A stretch of DNA of 64,000 nucleotides from Aerococcus sp. (GCA_030528155.1 JAUMZL010000002.1:62001-126000), one strand, 5' to 3'. Counted from the first letter of the stretch, positions 42,234 to 51,281 are shown. Notes: a model not told the origin generated them from the sequence alone. Made by a program: numbers and translations.

Positions 42234-44109
42234 GTTTTAATACCCTCACATCTCCAACACGTTTTGTCACACCGATAGCATCCAAATGTTCCAGGAAGGC
42301 CATCCCATATTTTCGACTCGTCTGCCAGGCATCACGGAACTCGCCCAGCGAAAGCTCACCATGTTCGTTAATATAATCAATAACAAATTGACGTGCCGCT
42401 TCATACGTTGCCATATGCACATAGACGTTGCGGTCGAGCTGGAAAATTTCGCTGCCGATCAGAGAGTTAAACAGTTCCTCCAACCGCTGATCGCCGTGCG
42501 TTAATTCTTGTTTCTCAGGTGGTGTCATGCCTGCTTCTTTTAGAGTGGCTTCAATAGCATCACGATCGGCTTGGCTTGCTGGATCCAATTGATAAGTGAA
42601 ATCATAAAGCCGTGCGCGACCATTTTCGATCGCAATCTGTTGTTCTTCGCGCAGTTGTTTGAGCAGTTGATCGAGCTCTTTAGCGCTCACCCCTTTAAAC
42701 TTGCTGCGCAATTCTTCTAGTGGAATGCCTTGGCGCACGGGGTAATCCTTATGATAGGCGCTTAAAAGCGTTATGATCTGCTGTTTAAAAGCGGTAAAGG
42801 TCGCAATCGACATGTACTGATGGCCAAATGTGACTAACGCTTGTTGGTCATTAAGGGTAGCGATGGCTTCATCCACCTGTTTTTGTTCCACGTTGAGGTA
42901 TTGCATCATTTCCTTGCGACTGGTCAATGCACTGCGCCGATTGAGGAAATCGAGTAAGATCTGCGCTAAATCCCCGGTCTCTTTGACCTTGAGCGTGCTA
43001 ATGACTTCCTCGTTAAAGCGTTTATGTTTCTCCGGCTCTTCCTCCAAAATTGTGCCCCCACCGACCGTATAAACTGGGGAATAGGAACGTAGAATAAAGT
43101 GGTCGCCTTTCTTCACATGCACTTGTTCTTCCAAGCGTAACTGCAGGTAGCCAGAGTCGCCTTGGACAATGCGCTCCTTGTCAATCGGTACAATCCGTGC
43201 CAATACCTCTGCTGAGCCAACATGGACATGGACACGATCCCACAATTCTAGAGAATACGGAGATTCCGGCAAACACTCTGCTTTAACATCTAGCATGTAA
43301 GAGCCTTCCAATGGCACTCCGCTCAGGACCGTCCCCCGCTCCATCTCTTCCACCGTCACATTGGTCAAATTCAACGCGGTGCGGTTGCCAGGATAGGCCT
43401 GCTTTTGATCCTTGTTGTGGATTTGAATATTACGGATTTTGGTTTTCTTATTATCAGGATAAGCATAGAGCTCATCGCCAACAGTGAGCGGTCCATCGAC
43501 CAGCGTCCCCGTGACCACCGTCCCAAATCCCTTCACCGAGAAGGCACGATCAACATTTAAACGCGGTGGTAGGTCGCTTTCTTTTTCAGTAAGGTGAGAC
43601 AGTTTGTCCTGGATCGTTTGTTTTAAAGCATCGATCCCCGTCCCACTAATCGCATCCGTCTCCACGATTGGGGAGACGGCGAGAGGCGTATTTTGGAATC
43701 GCTCTTTGATGTCTTCAAGCACAATTTCTTTTAATTCTGGATCGGCATCATCGACCTTCGTCAATACAATAATGTAATTCTCCACTCCGAGTAGACGCAG
43801 AATGGACGCGTGTTCAATCGTCTGAGGCATGATGCCCTCATTGACATCGATCACCAACAGCACTAAATCGATACTGGCTACCCCAGCTAACATATTCTTC
43901 ACAAACCGTTCGTGTCCCGGCACATCGACAATGCCGACCTCTTCTCCATTTGGTAAAGTCATAAAGGTAAAGCCGAGATTAATGGTCAAGCCCCGTTCTT
44001 TTTCTTCACGGGTCGTATCGGTATCTACCCCCGAGAGCGCCTTAATCAGCGTCGTTTTGCCGTGGTCAACGTGCCCCGCTGTTCCAATCACAAAATTTGA
44101 TTTTTTCAT
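42226..44109 (-). CDS. selB: Selenocysteine-specific elongation factor
   Basis: A 627-residue GTPase that brings Sec-tRNA(Sec) to UGA codons with a SECIS hairpin. G1 is IGTAGHVDHGKTTLIKAL near residue 8, G3 is VDVPGHERFVKNM, and G4 is VLTKVD; domains 2-3 follow (GTVVTGTLVDGP), and the C-terminal winged helices, from about residue 400, bind the SECIS. Length and order are those of Bacillota SelB. It starts directly after the DUF3343 stop and overlaps selA. Confidence 0.97.
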   Translation of the reverse strand: MKKSNFVIGTAGHVDHGKTTLIKALSGVDTDTTREEKERGLTINLGFTFMTLPNGEEVGIVDVPGHERFVKNMLAGVASIDLVLLVIDVNEGIMPQTIEHASILRLLGVENYIIVLTKVDDADPELKEIVLEDIKERFQNTPLAVSPIVETDAISGTGIDALKQTIQDKLSHLTEKESDLPPRLNVDRAFSVKGFGTVVTGTLVDGPLTVGDELYAYPDNKKTKIRNIQIHNKDQKQAYPGNRTALNLTNVTVEEMERGTVLSGVPLEGSYMLDVKAECLPESPYSLELWDRVHVHVGSAEVLARIVPIDKERIVQGDSGYLQLRLEEQVHVKKGDHFILRSYSPVYTVGGGTILEEEPEKHKRFNEEVISTLKVKETGDLAQILLDFLNRRSALTSRKEMMQYLNVEQKQVDEAIATLNDQQALVTFGHQYMSIATFTAFKQQIITLLSAYHKDYPVRQGIPLEELRSKFKGVSAKELDQLLKQLREEQQIAIENGRARLYDFTYQLDPASQADRDAIEATLKEAGMTPPEKQELTHGDQRLEELFNSLIGSEIFQLDRNVYVHMATYEAARQFVIDYINEHGELSLGEFRDAWQTSRKYGMAFLEHLDAIGVTKRVGDVRVLKHE

Positions 44110-44385
44110 TTAGGCATCCTCCCATTCTTTCACTAATTCATAATCCTTTTTGTTACTACCGGCGTGCTCATGGATGCGGTAATATTTCAAAGGCGTCAGT
44201 CCCTCGCTTTGGAAGGTTTCCACCAATGTTTCGACTAACGTTTCATCCGCCTTCAATCCCAACCCACACCCCGCAGAAATTGCACCGGGAATGGGGATGA
44301 GGCGAGCCTTATAACCGTGTGCTTTAGTAATACTCTCGCTTTGCATCGCTTTGTGAACACCGCGAAAAACCATAATAATTTCCAT
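44110..44385 (-). CDS. DUF3343 protein (putative Se/S carrier-like)
   Basis: A 91-residue protein with the start MEIIMVFRGVHKAMQSES and LIPIPGAISAGCGLGLKADE, features of the DUF3343 family often encoded with selD/yedF. The conserved AGCGLGL loop gives a possible selenium-binding Cys. ATG at 44385 is chosen by spacing from GGAGG (6 bases). It stops one base before selB, so it is translated with it. The role as a selenium carrier is suggested for the family, not shown here. Confidence 0.82.
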   Translation of the reverse strand: MEIIMVFRGVHKAMQSESITKAHGYKARLIPIPGAISAGCGLGLKADETLVETLVETFQSEGLTPLKYYRIHEHAGSNKKDYELVKEWEDA

Positions 44386-44401
44386 CATCTGCCTCCAATC
44401 G

Positions 44402-44435
44402 AAAAACAAGACCAGAGCCTAAGCCCCGGCCTTGT
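44402..44435 (-). terminator. Terminator or attenuator inside the sel operon
   Basis: On the minus strand ACAAGGCC pairs with GGTCTTGT (one G-U) and is followed by TTTTT. It lies in the 97-base gap between yedF and the DUF3343 gene, so selB-selA may be expressed below selD-yedF. Confidence 0.65.
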
Positions 44436-44482
44436 CGACTAACATCTAATTACGTTGCCCTGACTTGTCAGCATCGGTTGGA

Positions 44483-45073
44483 TTATGGTTTAACGATACG
44501 GTTGGCTTGACGCAAAGTTTCAATGATGGCATACATGTTCGTCACTGATCCTACTGCAATCTCATCCGTCAAGTCATAGTAATCGGCGCAGAGACCGCAC
44601 GTTGCAATGACCACGCCTTTGTCTTCCATTTTCTTCAAGTCTTCGAGGACTTCGGAGTCTTTCGTGGTCAGGAAGGCTCCAGCATTGTAGAACAACATCG
44701 TCGTTGGTAACACATCCTGTTCCGATAGCGCATAGATGAAACTCTTCATCAGGTTCTTACCTAATTTTTCATCGCCGTCTCCCATCATGTTGGAGTCGAT
44801 CTGAACCACATATTCATCGGACGAAACGGTGGTTGCTTCAGGACGTGGTGCACTTTCCGCATTTTCGTCTTTTTCAATGGATACGACATAATGACCCGCT
44901 TCGTCTTGTTCCTGTTTAAAGGCATACTGTAATTGTTTAGCCATTTTTTCGAGATTTTGCACAGAAATTTCGTTGTCGACCAAAACTTCCACTTCATTGT
45001 CTTCGCGCAAGGCTTTCTTTGTTTCAATCACAGGAATTGGACAAGCTTTACCTAGTACATCAACTTTCTTCAT
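44483..45073 (-). CDS. yedF: Selenium metabolism protein YedF (TusA + DsrE-like)
   Basis: A 196-residue protein. Residues 1-70 are a TusA/SirA-like domain with the CPxP motif (GKACPIPVIETKKAL), and residues about 90-196 are a DsrE-like domain (SFIYALSEQDVLP, TCGLCADYYDLTDE). YedF is conserved next to selD and is thought to handle sulfur or selenium. AAGGAGTGCTGAAAA precedes ATG. It follows selD by 20 bases. Confidence 0.92.
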   Translation of the reverse strand: MKKVDVLGKACPIPVIETKKALREDNEVEVLVDNEISVQNLEKMAKQLQYAFKQEQDEAGHYVVSIEKDENAESAPRPEATTVSSDEYVVQIDSNMMGDGDEKLGKNLMKSFIYALSEQDVLPTTMLFYNAGAFLTTKDSEVLEDLKKMEDKGVVIATCGLCADYYDLTDEIAVGSVTNMYAIIETLRQANRIVKP

Positions 45074-45093
45074 TTTTCAGCACTCCTTTAGTC

Positions 45094-46137
45094 TTAGCTA
45101 ATATAAATGGCTTTATCGCGTTTTTCAACCACGTGACCGATCAACTGCGCATCGATCTTATCGGATTGATTTAATGCTTTCACTAATTGATCGGCTTCCG
45201 CTTGTGGGACACTGATCAATAGGCCTCCAGATGTTTGGGGATCATAGAAAATTTCTTCCAGTGCATAATCGTCAAAATCAAAGACAACCTTATCTTCCAA
45301 GTAGTTGCGGTTCTTCTGTCCCCCCGCCGTCACGAGGAATTCTCGCGCACATTCATAGGCTTCGGGAATGAACGGCACATCTTTTACCTTAATTTCCGCT
45401 GAGAATTGATCATGCAACATTTCATTCAAATGTCCCAATAGCCCAAAGCCGGTGATATCGGTACAGCTGTGAACGGTGAAGTTTTTCATGATGTCAGCCG
45501 CATATTTATTCAAGGTAGTCATGGCTTTTACCGCTTGTTGAAACGCAGACTCAGTCGTTTCGCTCACACTGTAAGCGGTTGTGACAATGCCCACGCCCAA
45601 TGGTTTCGTCAAAATCAAGGCATCGCCCACTTCGGCTGTGTCGTTGCGGATGATTTTGTCAGGATGCACCTTCCCTGATACGGATAGCCCGTACTTCGGC
45701 GTCGTCGCATTGATGCTATGTCCACCTGATAGCGTTGCGCCAGCCTCATGAACAGCATCTGCGCCACCTTCCAGAATTTTCTTCAGGATATTAAGGTTCT
45801 TCTCTTCAGGGAACATGACGATATTCAACGCGGTGAAAACTTCCCCACCCATGGCATAAATATCGCTCAAGGCATTCGTTGCAGCGATCCGCCCAAAGAG
45901 GTAAGGATCGGAAACCATTGTTGGAAAGAAGTCCACACTCTGAATCAACGCGACATCATCTGAAATTTTGTAGACGGACGCATCATCCGCTGAATCAAAA
46001 CCAACCAGCAAATTTTCATCGCGTTCTGCTGGCTTAGGCAGGTCAGCGAGGATCTCTGAGAGATAACCCGCACCAATTTTCGCATTACAGCCACCACAGA
46101 TAATCAGCTGTTCTTGCCCCACTTTTTCTTCTGTCAT
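45094..46137 (-). CDS. selD: Selenide, water dikinase (selenophosphate synthetase)
   Basis: A 347-residue enzyme that makes selenophosphate from selenide and ATP. With the start at ATG 46137 the catalytic region IICGGCNAKIGAG places Cys17 and Lys20 at the same numbers as in E. coli SelD, so this is the Cys form, not Sec. Other motifs are VGFDSADDASVYKI, YLFGRIAATNALSDIYAMGG and LSGGHSINATTPKYGL. AAGGAAG is 7 bases before ATG; the longer open frame is rejected. It is first gene of the sel operon. Confidence 0.96.
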   Translation of the reverse strand: MTEEKVGQEQLIICGGCNAKIGAGYLSEILADLPKPAERDENLLVGFDSADDASVYKISDDVALIQSVDFFPTMVSDPYLFGRIAATNALSDIYAMGGEVFTALNIVMFPEEKNLNILKKILEGGADAVHEAGATLSGGHSINATTPKYGLSVSGKVHPDKIIRNDTAEVGDALILTKPLGVGIVTTAYSVSETTESAFQQAVKAMTTLNKYAADIMKNFTVHSCTDITGFGLLGHLNEMLHDQFSAEIKVKDVPFIPEAYECAREFLVTAGGQKNRNYLEDKVVFDFDDYALEEIFYDPQTSGGLLISVPQAEADQLVKALNQSDKIDAQLIGHVVEKRDKAIYIS

Positions 46138-46294
46138 CTTGCCACTTCCTTCATATTGTGAAACGCTTTTCAATCATAAGTGTAACACATGTCCTTTATT
46201 TGTGCCATGCTAGGCATTTTATCCGACACAACGTTTTCTTTATTTTAACACGATTTAAAACGGTTTCTGAAAATATTTTCATAAACGTGTAAAA

Positions 46295-46325
46295 AACAGC
46301 GAGAGCCCTGTTCACTCTCGCTGTT
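46295..46325 (-). terminator. Terminator after the PhnD-like gene
   Basis: AACAGCGAGAG and CTCTCGCTGTT form an 11-bp stem, followed on the minus strand by a T run. It separates the NhaC-flavoprotein-PhnD unit from the selD operon. Confidence 0.85.
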
Positions 46326-46342
46326 AGAGACATTGTTATCGC

Positions 46343-47161
46343 CTAATGGTTCAAATGGAAGAGATCGGTGCGCGCTACCCCTTTTTCACAGAGGGCAAAG
46401 TAATCGGTGCGTCCTGGCACCCATTTCTTCAAGCCTTCCAAATCCATCATTTCTTTATGTTTTGGATTGTCATAGTCCATTTTTTCCAAAATAGCTTCCC
46501 ATTTTTCTTTTGTTTCTTGTGGGAAGTTAGGACGTGTGGTGAAGATGCAGTGATCATAGAGACCGGTCTTGTCCACAATCTTGATTTCTTTTTCATTGAT
46601 GGAACCATCTTGAACCCATTCGTCATAGTTGCCTTCAGTCGTTACTGAAACGTCAACGTCGCCTACTTTTAAGGCATCTAATGCGAGATGTTCGCCACCC
46701 ACGTGGTCCCCGTCAAAGCCCAAGTCTTTATCGAAGGTGACTTCTTTGTAATCATTGTCCAGATCTAAGCCTTTTTCTAATAAGTCTGCAATCGGGACTA
46801 AACGCGCTTGTGGTGAGTCAACCGCACCAAATCCAATGGTCTTACCGCGGAAGTCTTCGACCGTATTGATGCCACTGTCTGTCTTAGCGAGGTAAACACT
46901 GCGACGATCGCGGTCGGTATCACGCATAGCACTGTAGCCTACTTCTTTAGAACGCAAGGTGGCTTCCACATGAGCAAGTGGAGAGTTCCAAGCAATATCA
47001 ATTTCACCGGCAAGCAGGGCTTGAACTTGAGCGCGATAGTCTTTGAAATAGACCATTTCCAATGGTTGCCCTTCTTCAGCGAAGAAATCGGAAATAATTT
47101 CCCAAACGACGGTAACTTGCGGTGCATAAACAACGGCACCAACTTTGATTGCTTCTGACAT
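46343..47161 (-). CDS. PhnD-like phosphate/phosphonate-binding protein without signal peptide
   Basis: A 272-residue protein related to the binding proteins of phosphonate/phosphite ABC importers: GAVVYAPQVTVVWEIISD, GEIDIAWNSPLAHVEATL and ERGKTIGFG-like FRGKTIGFGAVDSPQARL. The chain starts MSEAIKVGAVV with no hydrophobic signal, so it should be cytoplasmic, and no phn permease or ATPase is near. It has GGGAGGTTACT before ATG and ends a unit with an acyl-CoA-dehydrogenase-like gene (79 bases upstream) and NhaC. A cytoplasmic binding or sensing role for a phosphorylated or phosphonate-like compound is the best guess. Confidence 0.82.
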   Translation of the reverse strand: MSEAIKVGAVVYAPQVTVVWEIISDFFAEEGQPLEMVYFKDYRAQVQALLAGEIDIAWNSPLAHVEATLRSKEVGYSAMRDTDRDRRSVYLAKTDSGINTVEDFRGKTIGFGAVDSPQARLVPIADLLEKGLDLDNDYKEVTFDKDLGFDGDHVGGEHLALDALKVGDVDVSVTTEGNYDEWVQDGSINEKEIKIVDKTGLYDHCIFTTRPNFPQETKEKWEAILEKMDYDNPKHKEMMDLEGLKKWVPGRTDYFALCEKGVARTDLFHLNH

Positions 47162-47240
47162 AGTAACCTCCCTAAATTGATCTGCCCTTTTGGAAAAATA
47201 TCGGCAGTTGTGATTGAAATAAATAAAACCTTGTGAATGA

Positions 47241-48359
47241 TTAGATACCTTTGAGGTAGTTCAAATCTGCCAGCATCCGACCGAGCCATACGCGCAAGAC
47301 ATCGTAGCCTGGTGCCATCACCTGTGCCCCGTAAGAGTCACGCATCAAACGTTCCATTGGTTCTTGGTAACGAACAAACCCACGTCCACCGAAGAGGCGC
47401 ATACCGATATTGGCGTTTTCAATGGCTGAACGCGTGGTGGTGATACGCGCAGCAATGATGTTCTTGAACGCTTCGTCATCATTCTCATCCACCATTCCCG
47501 CTGCACTGAATAAGACTTCGCGCGCAGCGAATGCATTGGCATAAATATCAGCTAAGTTGACTTCTACTGTTTCAAAATCACCGAGCGATTTTCCGGTAGA
47601 ATAGGTCCGTTCTTTCACATAGCGACTCGTTTCCCGGGAGATCCCCATCGCGATCCCAGCACTGGAGGATGCTAAACCAACGAGGAAGATTAGACGGTCA
47701 CCGTCACCATCGCCTTCGATCTTCCAGAAGTTATCCACTTTGGTATGATCTAAAACCATTGGATCGGATACATTGCCGCGTAACCCAACACCATCGTAGT
47801 TGTGTTCGAAGCTCATGCCTTCTGCGTTATTTTCAACCAACCACAAGTTCACCGAATCAGTATCTTCGTTATGGGCAGAGGTAATGTAGTAATCAGCTTC
47901 TCGTGCGGTCGTCACGAAGCTCTTACGCCCCGTCAAAATCGCATAACCATCACGTTGATCTTCCTTCATTTCTGGCAGGTAGAAGTGTGTTCCTGTGCCA
48001 GATTCGCTGTAGGCCAACCCGAGGATAGCTTCCCCTTTAGCCACTTTCGGTAAAATTTCTTGTTTGATCCCTTCTGACGCGTACAAGGATAAGCAGTATG
48101 CCCCAACGTTACTCATCATGTAACAGAGTGATGCAGATGGATCATATTCTGCCAAAGCCACACAGACTTCCGCATGTTCAGCAATTCCTAAGCCCATTCC
48201 GCCATATTCTTTAGGAATAACCAAACCAAACAAGCCTGATTCCCGCAAAGCTTGGATGCCTTCTTTAGGAAAAGCCCCTTCACGATCGGAAGCTGCTGCA
48301 TAAGGTTTCAGATGTTCTTCGGCAAATGCTTTTGTCTTTTCATATAATTCGTGTTTCAT
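47241..48359 (-). CDS. Acyl-CoA dehydrogenase-fold flavoprotein, first copy
   Basis: A 372-residue enzyme with the ACAD fold: N-terminal helices, the flavin/substrate strand LAYSESGTGTHFYLPEM (usual xTEPxAGSD), ITGRKSFVTTAREADYY-like middle, and the C-terminal helices FGGRGFVRYQEPMERLMRDS. At the usual catalytic Glu position (IYEGTS) it reads QVMAPGYDVL, so that Glu is Ala. The substrate may therefore not be an acyl-CoA thioester, or the base is elsewhere. It is 79 bases before the PhnD-like gene and 38 bases after nhaC, in one unit. Confidence 0.8.
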   Translation of the reverse strand: MKHELYEKTKAFAEEHLKPYAAASDREGAFPKEGIQALRESGLFGLVIPKEYGGMGLGIAEHAEVCVALAEYDPSASLCYMMSNVGAYCLSLYASEGIKQEILPKVAKGEAILGLAYSESGTGTHFYLPEMKEDQRDGYAILTGRKSFVTTAREADYYITSAHNEDTDSVNLWLVENNAEGMSFEHNYDGVGLRGNVSDPMVLDHTKVDNFWKIEGDGDGDRLIFLVGLASSSAGIAMGISRETSRYVKERTYSTGKSLGDFETVEVNLADIYANAFAAREVLFSAAGMVDENDDEAFKNIIAARITTTRSAIENANIGMRLFGGRGFVRYQEPMERLMRDSYGAQVMAPGYDVLRVWLGRMLADLNYLKGI

Positions 48360-48397
48360 TGGATTTCCTTTCTAGCTTAATGACAGCATACTGCTCA

Positions 48398-49711
48398 TTA
48401 GACCTTTTTAACCTTGGACTTGCTGATCAAAATGGTCGCCACACACAGTAATAAGGCAGTGTAGGCATACCAATGATAAGGAAAGACATCTAATGGTGAG
48501 ACCTTACCATTTGTAAATCCTGTCGCCAATAACACCTGCGCCCCATATGGCAGCAGTCCCTGCACAATACATACAGTGGTATGCATTAACGTCCCCATCA
48601 CACGCCGATCAATTTGGTAACGATCAGAGAGATCCTTGATGAGTGACCCAGTGATCAATACAGACACCGTATCGTTTGCCAATGCCATATCCACTGCCCC
48701 TGGGAGGATCATTGCGCCCGCCATTGCGGAACGCCGCCCACGGATGAGTTTCTGCAATTTCTGATTGATCCAGGTAATCCCTCCTGCCTGGTTCACCATA
48801 TTTGCCAAACCGCCGATCAGGAAAGAGAATACGCTCACATCAAACATGCTAGCAAAACCAGCATGAACGGTTTGCGTAAATTCCAATACGGTGAAATCTT
48901 GGTAGATCACACCGACGCCTCCTGCGAAAATAATACCTAACGTCAACACTACGAACACATTGCCACCGAGCAAAGACCCACCGAGCACCAAAATGTACGG
49001 CAGAATTTTAATCAACTGGTAGCTCTCAGCTGAAACAAGGCCACCATCTACACTCGGTCCTAATACGAAGTAGAGAATACTTGTAATAAGAACAGCCAAA
49101 CCGGTAATTCGCAAGTTAATCAGAAACTTATCCTTAATATTAATATCTAAAACACGTGCGGTGACAATTTGGGTATCTGCAATGATCGCCATTGTATTAC
49201 CAAACATCGCCCCACCAAGCAACGCTGCAATCAAGAGCGCCATGTTAATATGCGCAGCTTCAGATAGACTCACACAGATCGGTGCGATCGTCGCAATTGT
49301 CCCCATGCTCGTTCCAATCGCTAAGCATACGAAGCAAGCAATCAAAAACATCCCCGGCACTAATAAACTTGGTGGGATCACACTGATCCCTAAATTCACG
49401 ATGGCATTCACCCCACCGATTTCTGCGGTGACTTTGCCAAATGCTCCAGCTAAGAGGAAAATAATCAACATAATGATGATATTCGATTCCCCACAGCCCG
49501 AAATAATCTGGCCAACCTTCTCATCGATGGACCCATCGTAGACGATAAAAGCAACAATAATCCCGGCAATCACTGAGACCGAGGCTGGTAGCGCATAAAA
49601 GCCATTATCGTTACCTGCTAAGGTTAATGAAATGCCGACGATTAAGTACAAACCAACAAAGGTAATGAAAGGCAATAACACTTTGCCTGTTACTTTAGTC
49701 TGCTTTTCCAT
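48398..49711 (-). CDS. NhaC-type Na+/H+ antiporter family membrane protein
   Basis: A 437-residue membrane protein with about eleven helices. Characteristic stretches are TLAGNDNGFYALPASVSVIA, IGTSMGTIATIAPI and GGAMFGNTMAIIADTQIVTA, and the late MALANDTVSVLITGSLIKDL. NhaC-like carriers also exchange organic anions such as malate/lactate, so a substrate exporter/importer for the neighbouring flavoprotein is possible. ATG at 49711 follows a weak AGG; a TTG two codons earlier is less likely. First gene of its unit. Confidence 0.82.
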   Translation of the reverse strand: MEKQTKVTGKVLLPFITFVGLYLIVGISLTLAGNDNGFYALPASVSVIAGIIVAFIVYDGSIDEKVGQIISGCGESNIIIMLIIFLLAGAFGKVTAEIGGVNAIVNLGISVIPPSLLVPGMFLIACFVCLAIGTSMGTIATIAPICVSLSEAAHINMALLIAALLGGAMFGNTMAIIADTQIVTARVLDINIKDKFLINLRITGLAVLITSILYFVLGPSVDGGLVSAESYQLIKILPYILVLGGSLLGGNVFVVLTLGIIFAGGVGVIYQDFTVLEFTQTVHAGFASMFDVSVFSFLIGGLANMVNQAGGITWINQKLQKLIRGRRSAMAGAMILPGAVDMALANDTVSVLITGSLIKDLSDRYQIDRRVMGTLMHTTVCIVQGLLPYGAQVLLATGFTNGKVSPLDVFPYHWYAYTALLLCVATILISKSKVKKV

Positions 49712-49810
49712 AAACAACCTGATTTCTATTCCATTTCTTGCAGAAGACTGTTAGAAAGCTAAAAATACAAAGTTGTTCTCTGTGCACAGAATGATGAACA
49801 GCTGCGGATA

Positions 49811-49836
49811 TAGGTGCTTGCGATCGCGTTCACCTA
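49811..49836 (-). other. Hairpin in the nhaC leader
   Basis: TAGGTG and CACCTA pair six bases with a 14-base loop that contains GCGATCGC. It lies in the mRNA leader of about 155 bases between the proposed promoter and nhaC, and may be regulatory. I do not recognise a known riboswitch. Confidence 0.4.
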
Positions 49837-49872
49837 CTTCCAAGTCGCTATCATTTAACCGCTTCCAGAGAA

Positions 49873-49901
49873 ATTCTAACACATGATTGTGAGTTTGTTA
49901 A
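49873..49901 (-). promoter_or_regulatory. Promoter of the nhaC-flavoprotein-PhnD unit
   Basis: On the minus strand TTAACA, a 17-base spacer, then TAGAAT. The sequence is close to the sigma-A consensus and is divergent from the promoter at 49982. Confidence 0.6.
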
Positions 49902-49981
49902 CATGAATTGGAATATTTTATTCATAAACTTTTTTGTTTATTTTTCTGTATTTTTCCCTTTCATATAAAATAAATTTGTAC

Positions 49982-50010
49982 TTGATTGTTGATAACTGCT
50001 GACGTATAGT
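49982..50010 (+). promoter_or_regulatory. Promoter of the second flavoprotein gene
   Basis: TTGATT, a 17-base spacer, TATAGT. A cre-like site follows 17 bases downstream, in position to act as a roadblock. Confidence 0.7.
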
Positions 50011-50026
50011 AAAGGCAAATTTATTA

Positions 50027-50040
50027 GTAAAACGCTTACT
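50027..50040. promoter_or_regulatory. cre-like site upstream of the second flavoprotein gene
   Basis: GTAAAACGCTTACT matches 12 of 14 positions of the CcpA site TGWAARCGYTWNCW and is nearly palindromic. It lies just downstream of the -10, where CcpA represses by blocking transcription. Confidence 0.55.
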
Positions 50041-50105
50041 AAGCCTGCCGTTATACTACGGTGGTGAACTGGCTATTGTTACAAGATTTTGGGAGGAGTT
50101 TAAAC

Positions 50106-51230
50106 ATGTCAGAAATCTACACTCAAGCACAAGCGTTTGCCACAGAACACATTGCGCCTTACGCCGAACAAATCGATCAGGAAAAAGCTTTCCCAACTGA
50201 AGCTTTTGAGGCAATAGGAAAAGCCGGCTACTTTAAATTGTTAATTCCGGAAGCATTGGGCGGTCAAGGCGGAACCATCCAGGATCATGCAGAAGTTTGC
50301 CGTGCCTTCGCTGAAGCTTGTCCAACAGCAGGACTATGCTACATGATGCATAATACTGCGCTCATGTGCGTATTGGCGAATGGATCTGAATCACTTATTC
50401 AAATGATCACCAGCGACATTGTTGAAAATGCGTATTTTATGGCATTAGCTTACAGTGAATCTGGCACCGGCACGCATTTCTACAAACCAGAAATGGAAGT
50501 GGAAATCAAGGATGAAATGACTATTTTCACCGGCAAGAAGAGCATGGTCACCTCTGCTAACCATGCGCACTACTACCTCATCCTAGCGCCAAGCGTTAAG
50601 GAAGGGATCAATAACTGGGTGGTTCCTGCTGAAACAGCAGGAATTACCTTCAAAGAAGATTATTGGAATGGTATGGGTATGCGCGGGAATGTCTCCTGCC
50701 CAATGGTATTAGACCATGTTGCCTTGCCAGAAAAATATCGGATCGGTGCAGATGGTTCAGGGTTAGAACAAGTCTTCAACGTCGTAGCCCCTTACTTCGT
50801 GTTGGGCCTCGCTGCTGTTTACACCGGGCTGTCCGAAGCCTTACTCAAGCTCATCACGACGCATGTCAGCGAGCGTGAATATCCAGATGGCCAAAAATTA
50901 CGTGATATTGAGACCGTTCAGATTCATATGGCTAAAATTTATCGTCTGACCCGCAACAGCCTCCTTCAGACTGAAGATGCTGCTTTAGGTGCAGTCAATG
51001 GCGATAGCGATGCCCTCGCTCGCATTCTCTCCGCTCGTATCAACGCGAGTGAAAACGCCATGACAATTGGACAAATTGCCATGCGTATCGGTGGTGGCCG
51101 CGTCTACAATAAATACATGGGGATTGAACGCCTCTTCCGTGACAGTTATGCTAGTCAAGTCATGGCGCCTTCCGTTGATGTATTAACGATCTGGTTAGGT
51201 AAAGCGATTACCGGATTGCCTATCTTATAA
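50106..51230 (+). CDS. Acyl-CoA dehydrogenase-fold flavoprotein, second copy
   Basis: A 374-residue protein related to the copy at 47241: LAYSESGTGTHFYKPEM, FRDSYASQVMAPSVDVL and IWLGKAI parallel the first one exactly, including Ala at the usual catalytic Glu position. ATG at 50106 has GGGAGGAG 7 bases upstream; earlier in-frame starts lack this. It is transcribed divergently from the unit that contains the first copy, under its own promoter and cre-like site. The two proteins are distant paralogues and could form a heteromer or use related substrates. Confidence 0.8.
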   Translation: MSEIYTQAQAFATEHIAPYAEQIDQEKAFPTEAFEAIGKAGYFKLLIPEALGGQGGTIQDHAEVCRAFAEACPTAGLCYMMHNTALMCVLANGSESLIQMITSDIVENAYFMALAYSESGTGTHFYKPEMEVEIKDEMTIFTGKKSMVTSANHAHYYLILAPSVKEGINNWVVPAETAGITFKEDYWNGMGMRGNVSCPMVLDHVALPEKYRIGADGSGLEQVFNVVAPYFVLGLAAVYTGLSEALLKLITTHVSEREYPDGQKLRDIETVQIHMAKIYRLTRNSLLQTEDAALGAVNGDSDALARILSARINASENAMTIGQIAMRIGGGRVYNKYMGIERLFRDSYASQVMAPSVDVLTIWLGKAITGLPIL

Positions 51231-51281
51231 ACGTTTCTCAAAAAAGATACTAGAATGTCCTCCCGTCATTCCAGTATTAAT

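Noticed and set aside
46155..46175. A full cre site before selD
   Set aside because: TGAAACGCTTTTCA is a near palindrome, but its CG is out of place by one base for the CcpA consensus; it is mentioned only as a weak core.
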